Below, one piece after another: positions 1 through 7,771 of a stretch of DNA of 14,077 nucleotides. The stretch lies in the NCBI GenBank assembly GCA_910577075.1, contig CAJTKV010000036.1, positions 1-14,077 of the forward strand. Direction: 5' to 3'. Origin of the DNA: an uncultured Bacilli bacterium (GTDB lineage: Bacteria; Bacillota_I; Bacilli_A; RF39; UBA660). The notes beneath the pieces are model-generated. The model did no database searches. It was not told the DNA's origin and saw only the letters and a list, made by a program, of their open reading frames with translations. Within the stretch, counting starts at the first letter, position 1, and each line of letters begins with the position of its first letter. Both the position numbers and the translations under genes were made by a program.

Positions 1-546
1 GTACATATCTATTAAAACATCAGAGTAAATCTTTCTCTCATTATTTACCTTAGTTAGCAATATGCGATTGTCTTCGTTGATGTCAATAAAGTTGTCGGCA
101 TCCTCATCTAAAATAATTGTAGTGTAGTGTCCTGTTATATCACTTTTAATAGCAGCAACATCGTTTCCCGATTTGGTACCTAAACTAGAGATATACTTAA
201 TATCTTCAGAACTTAATCCTAAAATATTATCGCTATTTCCCGATACACAGTCAACATAAGCATTAATTAAGCCCTCTTGGTAATCTAACCCTAAAACATT
301 GGCGTCATAACCATGTGAATATTCCTGCAAAACCATTAAGTAATCTTTATATTCTTGAGCTTCTAAATAAGGATTTCTAAATCCATTAATAAGCATTTTC
401 CCTTCTAAGCCAATATCATAGATAGGAAAATCAGCAGTAAGATCTTTGGAAACCGGAACATCTTTTTCTTGTTTATTTATTCCGGCATATATTGCAGAAC
501 TTATAATTGATAACATAATAAATGCTGATAAGATTTTCTTTTTCAC
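1..546 (-). CDS. Secreted protein of unknown function, 3' end outside window
   Basis: This is an open frame of 182 codons running off the left edge, so the C-terminus is missing. I chose the GTG start at 546 because an AAAAGGGG ribosome site lies about 10 bases upstream and because the protein then begins with a classic signal peptide (MKKK, then a hydrophobic stretch, then SSAIYA with likely cleavage after residue 21). The mature part is acidic and soluble, with a late segment rich in Asp/Asn (ILDEDADNF, then DINEDN). I do not recognise a family. It starts 29 bases after the stop of the upstream secreted-protein gene, so the two are probably co-transcribed. Their leaders resemble each other (KKKILSAFIMLS versus KKRILNAFIALS), which suggests related origin or the same export route. 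The function is unknown; export is inferred from the leader. Confidence 0.75.
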   Translation of the reverse strand, partial: MKKKILSAFIMLSIISSAIYAGINKQEKDVPVSKDLTADFPIYDIGLEGKMLINGFRNPYLEAQEYKDYLMVLQEYSHGYDANVLGLDYQEGLINAYVDCVSGNSDNILGLSSEDIKYISSLGTKSGNDVAAIKSDITGHYTTIILDEDADNFIDINEDNRILLTKVNNERKIYSDVLIDMY

Positions 547-575
547 TTTTTTAAAACCCCTTTTGTAATTCTTAC

Positions 576-1295
576 TTAATCTGTTAAACTTTTAACGGCA
601 CTGTTATCTTTAACATTCGTTTTTTGGATATCTTCATAATGGTAATAAGGAAGTGGTAAACCATTTTCCTCTACCCATTTAACAAAGACATCGCCATATA
701 CTTCTCTTATTGTCTCAAGTGTTTGTTCATCGCATTCAACTTTTTTATCACTTGGAAGACAATAACCAGCTGGCGTTAAACCATTATGGGAAACATATTC
801 TCCAAAACTAAGGCTTTGTTCTCTATCTTCATCACTTATTGGTTCATCGCAAAATTGGAAAGTTAGGATATCATAATAATAATCCGTATCAGAATATTTT
901 TCAGCTAAACGATTAATTCCATTAGATTGTGGTACAACTAACCAGTCATCACTTTCTAAATCGACGGTATAAAAGTTTCCTGGTGTAGAACTTACAGCGA
1001 CGATATTTTGATTTTCTCTTAGTGTTGAAAGATATTCAGCATCACTAGTTGATGGTCTAAATTCATCTTGCTCATTATTCCAACCCATATTTTTTCTAGC
1101 CATTTCCATTAGTATTTCTTTTACTAATTCATCTTCTTGGTTACCATTAATAACAGGCATTGGGATACTATCTTCCTCGGCAGTATTTCTTTCATTCACC
1201 AAATCCATATCCGTGGATGTATGAGCAACATACATCTCCATTCCTAAAAAAGATAAAGCAATAAAAGCATTTAAGATTCTCTTCTTTATATTCAT
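576..1295 (-). CDS. Secreted protein of unknown function
   Basis: This 239-residue protein has an N-terminal signal peptide (MNIKKRIL, then a hydrophobic run to about residue 24, ending MYVA). The mature part is acidic with no further membrane segment. It has three cysteines (about 149, 179, 188), a Tyr/Asp-rich stretch near 135-145 and a C-terminal segment around WVEENGLPLPYY. I do not recognise the family. The start is well supported: AAAGGGG lies about 9 bases before the ATG. It is the first gene of a two-gene unit with the edge-truncated secreted protein, and a good promoter lies directly upstream, downstream of the GAPDH terminator. The pair is therefore likely expressed independently of GAPDH. 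No catalytic motif is visible, and no cell-wall sorting signal or lipobox is present. Confidence 0.8.
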   Translation of the reverse strand: MNIKKRILNAFIALSFLGMEMYVAHTSTDMDLVNERNTAEEDSIPMPVINGNQEDELVKEILMEMARKNMGWNNEQDEFRPSTSDAEYLSTLRENQNIVAVSSTPGNFYTVDLESDDWLVVPQSNGINRLAEKYSDTDYYYDILTFQFCDEPISDEDREQSLSFGEYVSHNGLTPAGYCLPSDKKVECDEQTLETIREVYGDVFVKWVEENGLPLPYYHYEDIQKTNVKDNSAVKSLTD

Positions 1296-1322
1296 TTAAA
1301 ATTTCCCCTTTGAATTGCTAAA

Positions 1323-1351
1323 ATAATAACATATTATTGAAAAAAATGCAA
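1323..1351 (-). promoter_or_regulatory. Sigma-A-type promoter for the secreted-protein pair
   Basis: On the minus strand a TTGCAT -35 box (1346-1351) and a TATTAT -10 box (1323-1328) are separated by exactly 17 bases. A TG dinucleotide one base before the -10 makes it an extended -10. The predicted start near 1316 gives a leader of about 20 bases that contains the AAAGGGG ribosome site. Confidence 0.7.
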
Positions 1352-1356
1352 ATTAT

Positions 1357-1380
1357 CAAAAAAATCACCATAGGTGATTT
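1357..1380 (-). terminator. Rho-independent terminator of the kinase-GAPDH operon
   Basis: An 8-bp stem (1362-1369 with 1373-1380) and a 3-base loop are followed on the minus strand by a run of T residues. The stem begins inside the GAPDH stop codon. It separates the GAPDH operon from the promoter of the secreted-protein pair. Confidence 0.8.
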
Positions 1381-2378
1381 TATATTAGTTCTTTCATTGT
1401 GCGAATCATTTGATTAGTATAGCCAAGTTCATTGTCATACCAAGCTACAACTTTAACTAGTTGCCCGTCTTCGCCATCTAAGACTTCGGTTAAGAGCCCA
1501 TCAACTAAAGCTCCAGTTGTTCTTCCAACGACATCACTAGAGACGATGGGATCTTCTGTGAATTTTATTATTTCACTTTGATTTAAGCGGAATGCCTCGT
1601 TAATTTCCTCTTTGGTAACATGATTTTCTAGTTCTAAAGTCAAGTCTATGACTGATCCATCTATCGTTGGTACGCGGAATGCTGAACCTGATAGTTTTCC
1701 GTCTAAATGAGGCAAGACTTTGCCAATAGCTGTAGCTGCTCCTGTCGATGCCGGAATGATATTGGTCATAGCACTTCTTCCACGACGCGAATAAGCTCCT
1801 TTTTTATGGGCAATGTCCAAAGTCGTTTGATCATTAGTTGTAGCATGAATAGTCGTCATATAGCCCTTTTTAACTTTAAAATTGCCATCTAAAATACTCA
1901 ATACGGGAGCTAAACAATTAGTCGTACAACTGGCCGCAGAAATGATTAATTCGCTGCCATCTAAGATGTTACTATTTACCCCATAGACAATTGTCTTAAT
2001 ATTGCCTTTGGCTGGTGCTGATATAACGACGTGCTTAGCTCCGGCATTAATATGTGCCATAGCAGCATCTTCCGAGGTATAAAAACCTGTACATTCTAAA
2101 ACTACATCAATTTGTTCTTCGGCCCAAGGCAAGTTTGAGGCATCCTTTTCTTTATAGACTCTTATCTCTTTGCCATTCAATATTAAAGAGTTTTCATAGT
2201 AGGATAAGTTAGAGGCATCAAAACCTCTAAAATTAGAATCATACTTAAGTAAAAAGTATAAATCTTCAACACTCGTTAAATCATTGATTGCAACAACTTC
2301 CATCTCACTATCATTAATTAGCTCTCTAAAAGCTAAACGCCCAATTCTTCCAAAACCATTAATTGCTATTCTCTTCAT
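1380..2378 (-). CDS. gap: Glyceraldehyde-3-phosphate dehydrogenase
   Basis: This is the glycolytic enzyme that oxidises and phosphorylates glyceraldehyde-3-phosphate to 1,3-bisphosphoglycerate with NAD in the cytoplasm. At 332 residues it has the usual family length. The Rossmann motif NGFGRIGR is at 7-14, and INDLT at 31-35 is the NAD-binding turn typical of NAD-dependent catabolic forms. The active-site segment SAASCTTNC places the nucleophile at Cys151, with the catalytic His178 in TTIHATT. The C-terminal WYDNELGY is also present. The ATG follows GAGGAGG and overlaps the stop of the upstream kinase gene (TAATG), so translation is coupled. Transcription ends at the hairpin on its stop codon. 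No second gap gene or other glycolytic gene is in the window. The NAD preference is inferred from sequence. Confidence 0.97.
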   Translation of the reverse strand: MKRIAINGFGRIGRLAFRELINDSEMEVVAINDLTSVEDLYFLLKYDSNFRGFDASNLSYYENSLILNGKEIRVYKEKDASNLPWAEEQIDVVLECTGFYTSEDAAMAHINAGAKHVVISAPAKGNIKTIVYGVNSNILDGSELIISAASCTTNCLAPVLSILDGNFKVKKGYMTTIHATTNDQTTLDIAHKKGAYSRRGRSAMTNIIPASTGAATAIGKVLPHLDGKLSGSAFRVPTIDGSVIDLTLELENHVTKEEINEAFRLNQSEIIKFTEDPIVSSDVVGRTTGALVDGLLTEVLDGEDGQLVKVVAWYDNELGYTNQMIRTMKELI

Positions 2379-3826
2379 TATTTTTCCTCCTCAAAACTCG
2401 ATCCTCCGATAAATTCACGCAATAAATTATCTCTGCTTACATATTCGGAAGGAATCGTATAAAAACTGTTAAGTTCATCAATTAATCTTCTTGCCTCTAA
2501 GTAAAATTCACTATCAACAGGAATACTTAAAAGCAAAGGTTCTACATAGACTTTCAAAACGCCAATTTCATAGACATATGCCGTATTTAGTATGGCATCA
2601 CAGGTATCAGTAAAGGGGAATATATGCTTTTCTTCGCCTCTTCTAACACTTGCCCATGTCGCTAAACTGGCTTCGCATGATCTTCCTCTTGTACGGAAAT
2701 CTCGAACTATTCTTCTAAGCAGTCTGTTATCCGTCGTCGATATATAATTATGACGATCGACATTCAAAGGAGTCAAAGGACTAATGTATATTTTATAGCA
2801 AACATCGCTTATGTTAGATTTTATTAAATTAGGATTCAAGGCGTGCAATCCTTCGATTACTAGTATGTCATTTTCCGTAACTTGTAGTGGTTCACTTAAG
2901 AATTCCTTTTCGCCCTTGATAAAATCAAATCTTGGCATATGGACTTCTTCACCATTAATTAAAGAAGATAAAGTATTATTAAATAATTCTAAATCTAAAG
3001 ACTCTAAACACTCATAATCCCTCTTGCCATCTTCATCAAGAGGAGTTTGATCGCGCTCGACAAAAAAATCATCTAGACTGATTGGCTTAGCATTATAACC
3101 TAAACTCTCTAAATATAAACTCATCTTTTTACTAGTCGTCGTCTTACCACTACTACTTGGTCCGGCAATTAAGACAATTCGCTTATTGGCACTTATGACA
3201 TCTTTGGCAATTTCATATAAGTTATTGTCAATCATAATATCATTTTTGCGAATTAAATCGCGAATATTGCCGTTGGCAACGATGTTATTTACATCACATA
3301 CATAATTTAAATTAAGTTTATTAAGCCAATCATGATATTGTCTAAATGAACCGTATATGCGTTTTCTAAATTCAAACTCGATTTTTTGATTGGTTGGATA
3401 TATTAAAACAACTTCATTATCATTTACATAATGTATATCAAATAGTTCAATATCTTTTGAAGTTCTAGGCATCTCTGGCGTATAAAAATAGTTATATTGT
3501 CCTTCAAACTCATATAGAGTAACAGTTGAACTTGTGATATTTAAAACATTTGCTGCTTTTTCTTTTTCACCTTTTAGCATAAAGAATTTGATAGCATCGG
3601 CTTTACTGAACTCTTTCTTATTAAAGGGAATATCCTCTAAAACAGTTTGATGCATTTGTTTTTTTATGTCTTCAACTTCTCTTTCGCCGATTATTTCATC
3701 CGCGATAATGGTCGCATATATCCCCTTATCTAAACTATGATGGAATATGACCTCGCCATTATATAGTCTTTTGATTGTGTTACAAAAAATGTATTTTAAT
3801 CCCCCTTGATATGTCTTTATATTCAT
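2378..3826 (-). CDS. Uridine-kinase-family nucleoside kinase with ThrRS-like N-terminal domain
   Basis: This 482-residue cytoplasmic protein has three parts. Residues about 10-95 resemble the second additional (editing-type) domain of threonyl-tRNA synthetase (RLYNGEV, HHSLDKGIYAT, then EDIKKQMHQTVLEDIPF). Residues 100-205 form a linker with no clear match. Residues about 215-435 are a phosphoribulokinase/uridine-kinase P-loop domain with Walker A GPSSSGKTT near 222-230, the ISLDDFF substrate segment near 250, and VIEGLHALN. Homologues in Clostridia are usually longer because of an extra N-terminal TGS domain, which appears absent here. Substrate specificity cannot be read from the sequence; nucleoside phosphorylation is the family expectation. 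The ATG follows AGGTGATAAT. The gene leads the operon with GAPDH and overlaps it by one base, so a metabolic link is possible but unproven. Confidence 0.88.
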   Translation of the reverse strand: MNIKTYQGGLKYIFCNTIKRLYNGEVIFHHSLDKGIYATIIADEIIGEREVEDIKKQMHQTVLEDIPFNKKEFSKADAIKFFMLKGEKEKAANVLNITSSTVTLYEFEGQYNYFYTPEMPRTSKDIELFDIHYVNDNEVVLIYPTNQKIEFEFRKRIYGSFRQYHDWLNKLNLNYVCDVNNIVANGNIRDLIRKNDIMIDNNLYEIAKDVISANKRIVLIAGPSSSGKTTTSKKMSLYLESLGYNAKPISLDDFFVERDQTPLDEDGKRDYECLESLDLELFNNTLSSLINGEEVHMPRFDFIKGEKEFLSEPLQVTENDILVIEGLHALNPNLIKSNISDVCYKIYISPLTPLNVDRHNYISTTDNRLLRRIVRDFRTRGRSCEASLATWASVRRGEEKHIFPFTDTCDAILNTAYVYEIGVLKVYVEPLLLSIPVDSEFYLEARRLIDELNSFYTIPSEYVSRDNLLREFIGGSSFEEEK

Positions 3827-3843
3827 ATTATCACCTATTATTA

Positions 3844-3872
3844 ATTATATCATCAATCAAAACTTTCATAAA
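3844..3872 (-). promoter_or_regulatory. Promoter of the kinase-GAPDH operon
   Basis: A perfect TATAAT (3844-3849, minus strand) is preceded by TGA, giving an extended -10. A weak -35 (TTTATG, 3867-3872) sits 17 bases upstream. The predicted start near 3837 leaves a leader of only about 11 bases, with the AGGTGA ribosome site at its very 5' end. Confidence 0.7.
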
Positions 3873-3955
3873 TATAATTTATTTAATACATTGTAAAGCC
3901 AGTCAGATTTTGCACGATATGACTATATCTGCCAAAAAATGGGCACATAAAAATC

Positions 3956-3961
3956 GATAAT
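3956..3961 (+). promoter_or_regulatory. Possible -10 element for clpP
   Basis: GATAAT lies about 30 bases before the clpP start codon, at a distance that would give a short leader as at the other promoters here. No convincing -35 is visible; the closest candidate is CCAAAA at 3932-3937. Treat this as the best of several weak candidates. Confidence 0.3.
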
Positions 3962-3989
3962 TTTAGTAAAATAAACTAAGGTGATAAAA

Positions 3990-4574
3990 ATGTTAATACC
4001 AACAGTTTTAGAAAAGAGTCTTGATGGAGAGAGAGTTCTCGACCTATATTCGCGCTTACTCAATGATCGAATTATTTTTATATGCGGAGAAATTGATGAT
4101 AACTTAGCAAATATTGTCATTTCAGAATTGCTCTATTTAGATTCTTTAAATAATCAAGATATCTCTTTATATATAAACTCACCAGGGGGGTCTGTTAGTT
4201 CGGGACTTGCTATATATGATACGATGAACTTCATCAAATCAGATGTCTCAACGATTGGACTTGGCACATGTGCAAGTATGGGCTCTTTTCTTCTATCAAG
4301 TGGCACTAAGGGAAAACGTTTTGCCCTCGAAAATACGGAAATAATGATTCACGAAGTTTTAGGTGGATCTAAAGGACAAGCTACGGAGATAAAAATTCAA
4401 GCTGATCATATTCTCTACTTACGCGAAAAACTAAACAAAATCCTTGCCAAAAATACGGGTAACAGTTTAAAGAAAATCAATAATGATACAGCAAGAGATT
4501 ACTATATGAGTGCAAATGAAGCGGTAAAATATGGTATCATCGATGCCCTTATCGAAAAACAAAATAAAGACTAG
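3990..4574 (+). CDS. clpP: ATP-dependent Clp protease proteolytic subunit
   Basis: ClpP is the serine peptidase core that forms a double heptameric chamber with Clp ATPases and degrades unfolded or tagged proteins. With the ATG at 3990 the protein has 194 residues, the normal length. The catalytic triad is visible: Ser96 in TCASMGSFLL, His121 in MIHEVLGG and Asp170 in TARDYYMS. The oxyanion-loop segment SPGGSV is at about 64-69. A GTG at 3981 would add three residues but lies inside the AAGGTGA ribosome site, so ATG 3990 is the better start. It is the only plus-strand gene, divergent from the kinase operon and convergent with the HAD gene. No CtsR or CIRCE operator is recognisable upstream. 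The protein ends soon after the last conserved helix, without extension. Confidence 0.96.
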   Translation: MLIPTVLEKSLDGERVLDLYSRLLNDRIIFICGEIDDNLANIVISELLYLDSLNNQDISLYINSPGGSVSSGLAIYDTMNFIKSDVSTIGLGTCASMGSFLLSSGTKGKRFALENTEIMIHEVLGGSKGQATEIKIQADHILYLREKLNKILAKNTGNSLKKINNDTARDYYMSANEAVKYGIIDALIEKQNKD

Positions 4575-4593
4575 AGTTACTAGTCTTTATTTT
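4561..4593. terminator. Bidirectional terminator between clpP and the HAD gene
   Basis: A perfect 14-bp stem (4561-4574 with 4580-4593) with a 5-base loop lies between the convergent genes and includes both of their stop codons. Read in either direction, the 3' arm ends in a T-rich run. On the minus strand the T run continues beyond the stem. Confidence 0.88.
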
Positions 4594-5381
4594 AAATAGT
4601 CTTCTAAAAAGTCAATTATGCCATCTTCCGTATTGTTTTTTTTAGTTACTAAATTGGCAGCTTCTTTTACTTCATCTAAAGCATTATTCATGGCAACACC
4701 AACACCACACTTTTCAAGCATCTCAATGTCATTTAATCCATCACCAAAGCAAATTATATCATCATTGTTAATATTATAATATGCTGATACTTTATTAATG
4801 GCCTCAATCTTGGTACAACCTGCGGGCATAATTTCTATCCACTTTCGCGAAGCAAAAGAATCCTGCATTAAAATAATCGATAATTCGGGAAATTTTTCTT
4901 TTAAGTCATTGTACATTTCTATAGCCATATCATTGTCATATAAATCAATTCCTACATGAATTATATCTCCTACTTTATTTAGAATTTCATACTTATTGCG
5001 CGCATTAATAATGACGGGGTTATCCTCAGGAGTTTCCGTCAATTTATAGATATAATTATGATCACATATATCAATAAAATGAATATGCGTTTTATCATAT
5101 AAATCCAATATATATTCGGCAAAAGATAAGGATAAGTGTTTTACAAACAATTCTTTTTTTAAGTTATTATCGTATATTAGAGCACCAGTATCATTGATAA
5201 ATATATCAACCATATCGCCACCACGTGTTACTCTGAGAGCAGAATTTTTAACTCGGCCTGTTGCAATGACGATTTTATAGTTTTCTTTCTTTTTATTCAT
5301 TAGATATTCTCTTGTCTTTAAACTAATCATGCCATCTTGCAATAATAAAGTGCCATCTAAATCAAATACAAGCATTTTCAT
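4587..5381 (-). CDS. Cof-type HAD-superfamily phosphatase
   Basis: This is a 264-residue cytoplasmic hydrolase of the Cof/YidA class (HAD type IIB), which usually dephosphorylates sugar phosphates or related small phosphoesters. Motif I is FDLDGTL, with nucleophile Asp7 and acid/base Asp9. Motif II is Thr41 in IATGR, motif III is Lys191 in CTKIEAI, and motif IV is GDGLND at 213-218. The variable cap domain lies between motifs II and III. The substrate cannot be predicted. The ATG overlaps the whiA stop (TAATG), with an AGGAG site inside the end of whiA, so the two are translationally coupled. An in-frame ATG two codons later is possible but less likely. Transcription ends at the shared hairpin with clpP. 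Confidence 0.92.
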   Translation of the reverse strand: MKMLVFDLDGTLLLQDGMISLKTREYLMNKKKENYKIVIATGRVKNSALRVTRGGDMVDIFINDTGALIYDNNLKKELFVKHLSLSFAEYILDLYDKTHIHFIDICDHNYIYKLTETPEDNPVIINARNKYEILNKVGDIIHVGIDLYDNDMAIEMYNDLKEKFPELSIILMQDSFASRKWIEIMPAGCTKIEAINKVSAYYNINNDDIICFGDGLNDIEMLEKCGVGVAMNNALDEVKEAANLVTKKNNTEDGIIDFLEDYLK

Positions 5382-6301
5382 TAGGCATTTTCTCCTAAAG
5401 TTTTTTGGTGTTTGATAACTAAATCTTTTATCTTTCTAAAATGATGATTAATTCCCGATTTCGTTATTTTATAATCGGTTTCTAAAGATATTATCTCAGC
5501 TAACTCATTCATCGTAGTTTCTGGATATTTGAGACGATATTCAATGACAATTCCCGTTTTTTCATCGAGTAAGGTCAATAAATCATTATTCTTTAAATAT
5601 TCGATGTTGGAAAGTTGTTCATTGCATGTCTTTAAGGATTTTTCAACATTGGCCTGTTCACAATTATTAAGTCTATTTACCATATTCTTATGATCGCGAT
5701 AGATGCGGATATCCTCATAATAAAATAGGGCATTAATGGCTCCCAACATTTTGATAAAATCGCTAATCTCTTCGCTGGATTTAATATAGACCATATAGCC
5801 TTTATCTCTTTTTAAAATTTTGCTATAAAAATTTAAGGATAATAACAGCTCATTTGCTAAATTTGCGAGATTTTCATCACTGATCAATAATTCCAAATGA
5901 TATTTACTTTTTGAAGGGTCATTTATTGATCCATTTGCTAAAAATATGCCCTTGAGAAAGGACGCCCTTTCAGGATCTGAATAATCTCTTATTTGCCTTA
6001 CACATAACTCAACATCTTGAACTATTTCATCCACTTTTTCTACGATTTCTAAAATATACATTGTTTTAACGGCAAAACGTTTTTGCGTTCTTATTGTCAA
6101 TTTTATATTTATTTTGTAAAGTCTTTTCAAGAGATTAAACATTCTCCTTGCCACACTGGCATTTTCTATATATAGAGTTACTTTGTCATCTTTTATATTG
6201 CCATTATATTTTATATAGGCACATACTTCGGCAAAAGACTCGGGCTTTAGTGTTTCAATTTTGGTTACCTCATCTTTTATCTGTGTCGTAAATGATGCCA
6301 T
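5381..6301 (-). CDS. whiA: DNA-binding protein WhiA
   Basis: WhiA is a DNA-binding protein conserved in Gram-positive bacteria. It regulates sporulation genes in Streptomyces and affects cell division and chromosome segregation in Bacillus. Residues about 1-200 are the degenerate LAGLIDADG homing-endonuclease-like fold (FLKGIFLANGSINDP near 115-129, then RDKGYMVYIK). Residues about 255-290 form the C-terminal helix-turn-helix (TTMNELAEI, then KSGINHHFRKI). The 306-residue length from the ATG at 6301 fits the family. An upstream in-frame ATG at 6319 would overlap the AGGAG ribosome site and lies above the predicted transcription start, so I reject it. The usual rapZ and yvcK neighbours are absent; instead it is coupled to a HAD phosphatase. 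Confidence 0.94.
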   Translation of the reverse strand: MASFTTQIKDEVTKIETLKPESFAEVCAYIKYNGNIKDDKVTLYIENASVARRMFNLLKRLYKINIKLTIRTQKRFAVKTMYILEIVEKVDEIVQDVELCVRQIRDYSDPERASFLKGIFLANGSINDPSKSKYHLELLISDENLANLANELLLSLNFYSKILKRDKGYMVYIKSSEEISDFIKMLGAINALFYYEDIRIYRDHKNMVNRLNNCEQANVEKSLKTCNEQLSNIEYLKNNDLLTLLDEKTGIVIEYRLKYPETTMNELAEIISLETDYKITKSGINHHFRKIKDLVIKHQKTLGENA

Positions 6302-6321
6302 GATATACCATCTCCTCATTC

Positions 6322-6330
6322 ATTTTATCA
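6322..6330 (-). promoter_or_regulatory. Extended -10 promoter of whiA
   Basis: TGATAAAAT (TG, one base, TAAAAT) on the minus strand has no clear -35. The predicted start near 6315 is 14 bases before the chosen ATG and downstream of the alternative ATG at 6319, which supports the shorter WhiA. Confidence 0.55.
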
Positions 6331-6384
6331 TAATAATAGTAAAAATACACTTTATGAACTTATTATTCATATGCTTTACAAATA

Positions 6385-6414
6385 AATAAAGAAGTAAATA
6401 GTTACTTCTTTATT
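6385..6414 (-). terminator. Terminator of the fibre-secretion operon
   Basis: A perfect 13-bp stem (6385-6397 with 6402-6414) with a 4-base loop overlaps the stop codon of the last gene in the operon. The 3' arm on the minus strand continues into a T-rich stretch. It closes the operon before the whiA promoter. Confidence 0.82.
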
Positions 6415-7771
6415 CAACATTCATACCATAATGCCAAGCTCCATTATAATAGGCATCAACCATAATTCTCTCGACTTCAAAATCATAATAGGTCTGTGTA
6501 CCTTCAATAATTCCCTCGATAGTAAGTTGAAAACCATCAATATTTAACTTAGAGTTGGCTCCTATTGGAATATGATTAACACCATATCTATTATTAGAAT
6601 ATACTATTAATCTACTTTGCTCAGAGTCCATCTCTACTACGTGCTGCGTTCCTGTTGCTTGAGTTGCTTTAATATTAGGATTAATATATAGTCTAATAAC
6701 CCATTCTTTTATCTCAAAATTATTATTATTAACAATTTCAATGCTTCCTGTTGCATGGCCTGGCCAAGAATTAGAATTAAAAGTAGTATTAACTTTAAAA
6801 TTCTTAAGAACTTCTACTGGCTCTTCTACTGAAGTATCATTGGTAATATTTATTTCACCGACTTCATAAATTTCTTCTCGCCCTTCCATCTCATAAGAAA
6901 CACGAATCTTCAACTTTATTTTATATTGATGTTGGTGTTCAATGCCTCTTTTTAGGTGAATGACGGCTGTAATATCACGGGAAGCTCCTCGATTGAGAAC
7001 GCGTCCAGTAACACCTGTTCCTCCTGTTGCTGATACAACTTCAAAGTCATTATTATCCACGATAAAACTTATTACTTGAGAAGAGTCGTATAAACTCGCC
7101 AAACTAAAACTAACTTCGCCATTCTTTTTGCCATTTAAAACAACATCTGTAGTCTTTAAAGAGGTCAATAATTTATTTTTTTCTATTGAAGATTTTCCTT
7201 CATGAAAGCTTAAAACCATATTGGCTTCTAAAGAGTAGGAACCCCCAAAATCTTCATAAGAAGCATCGTCAGCATAAAATGATACGTATATACTTTTTGT
7301 CTCTCCGGGAGCTATAACGTCCCCTTTAAGCATTCCAGTGATAACAGGATATTTGATGATTTGTTCAATGTTTTCATAATTTTTAAAAGAAATAGCCGCA
7401 TTTGAACCCATATAAGTGTAATTAATATTTGAATTATTAACGACAACAACCTCATATCTTTGCCAAATTCTAAATCCCAAACGCGAAGATATCTTTAAAC
7501 TAAAATTAATGCCTTCATTACTTTTGGCTTTATCAAATTGAACTTTACTTTCATTAGCACCTTCCAAAACGGATGCTTTTTTTATATCTAAGTCATCGAT
7601 TGTCCCCGTTTTAGCAGCAACTAAGCCAACTGTCGAATTCATATTTAATTCAGAAAAATAAGTAGCATATCCTACACTCATACTAACGAAAACAATTGCT
7701 AGCAACGCGGTTACTAGCATTCTTTGTCTTTTAAATAATTTATTGTTGATAATATTAATATTATTTTTCAA
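6410..7771 (-). CDS. Exported protein with SipW-type leader and CBM2-like C-terminal domain
   Basis: This 453-residue protein is read from a TTG start, supported by GAGGG 8 bases upstream. It overlaps the stop of the DUF5305 gene by 11 bases. A long basic N-region (KLFKRQR) precedes a hydrophobic segment ending in VGYA, with likely cleavage after residue 36; the following TYFSEL resembles TasA/camelysin-type substrates of SipW. The mature part looks like beta-sandwich domains: about 45-190 and 200-312 with repeated alternating hydrophobic strands. Then at 325-420 there is a segment like a family 2 carbohydrate-binding module (NSW near 336, NNNNFEIKEW with Trp357, then IPIGANSKLNIDGF). No catalytic domain and no sorting signal are visible. 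By position it is likely a minor fibre component, tip or adhesin. The binding-module call is by eye and moderate; the carbohydrate ligand is unknown. Confidence 0.72.
   Translation of the reverse strand: MKNNINIINNKLFKRQRMLVTALLAIVFVSMSVGYATYFSELNMNSTVGLVAAKTGTIDDLDIKKASVLEGANESKVQFDKAKSNEGINFSLKISSRLGFRIWQRYEVVVVNNSNINYTYMGSNAAISFKNYENIEQIIKYPVITGMLKGDVIAPGETKSIYVSFYADDASYEDFGGSYSLEANMVLSFHEGKSSIEKNKLLTSLKTTDVVLNGKKNGEVSFSLASLYDSSQVISFIVDNNDFEVVSATGGTGVTGRVLNRGASRDITAVIHLKRGIEHQHQYKIKLKIRVSYEMEGREEIYEVGEINITNDTSVEEPVEVLKNFKVNTTFNSNSWPGHATGSIEIVNNNNFEIKEWVIRLYINPNIKATQATGTQHVVEMDSEQSRLIVYSNNRYGVNHIPIGANSKLNIDGFQLTIEGIIEGTQTYYDFEVERIMVDAYYNGAWHYGMNVE

Noticed and set aside
1707..1892. Plus-strand open frame of 61 codons inside the GAPDH gene
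   Set aside because: It is antisense to a strongly conserved enzyme gene, has no ribosome site and gives a low-complexity product. The other antisense frames at 2811-3017, 8846-9058, 10898-11101, 11549-11776, 12199-12429, 12562-12810 and 13651-13836 were rejected for the same reason.
3775..3960. Plus-strand frame across the kinase start and promoter region
   Set aside because: It overlaps the kinase start codon and promoter, has no ribosome site and gives a product unlike any protein family. The minus-strand frame at 3923-4120 is antisense to clpP and equally unsupported.
3981..3992. GTG at 3981 as the clpP start
   Set aside because: The GTG is part of the AAGGTGA ribosome site that correctly spaces the ATG at 3990.
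6301..6319. ATG at 6319 as the whiA start
   Set aside because: It overlaps the AGGAG ribosome site and lies upstream of the predicted transcription start. The family N-terminus (MASFTTQIKDEV) begins at the ATG at 6301.
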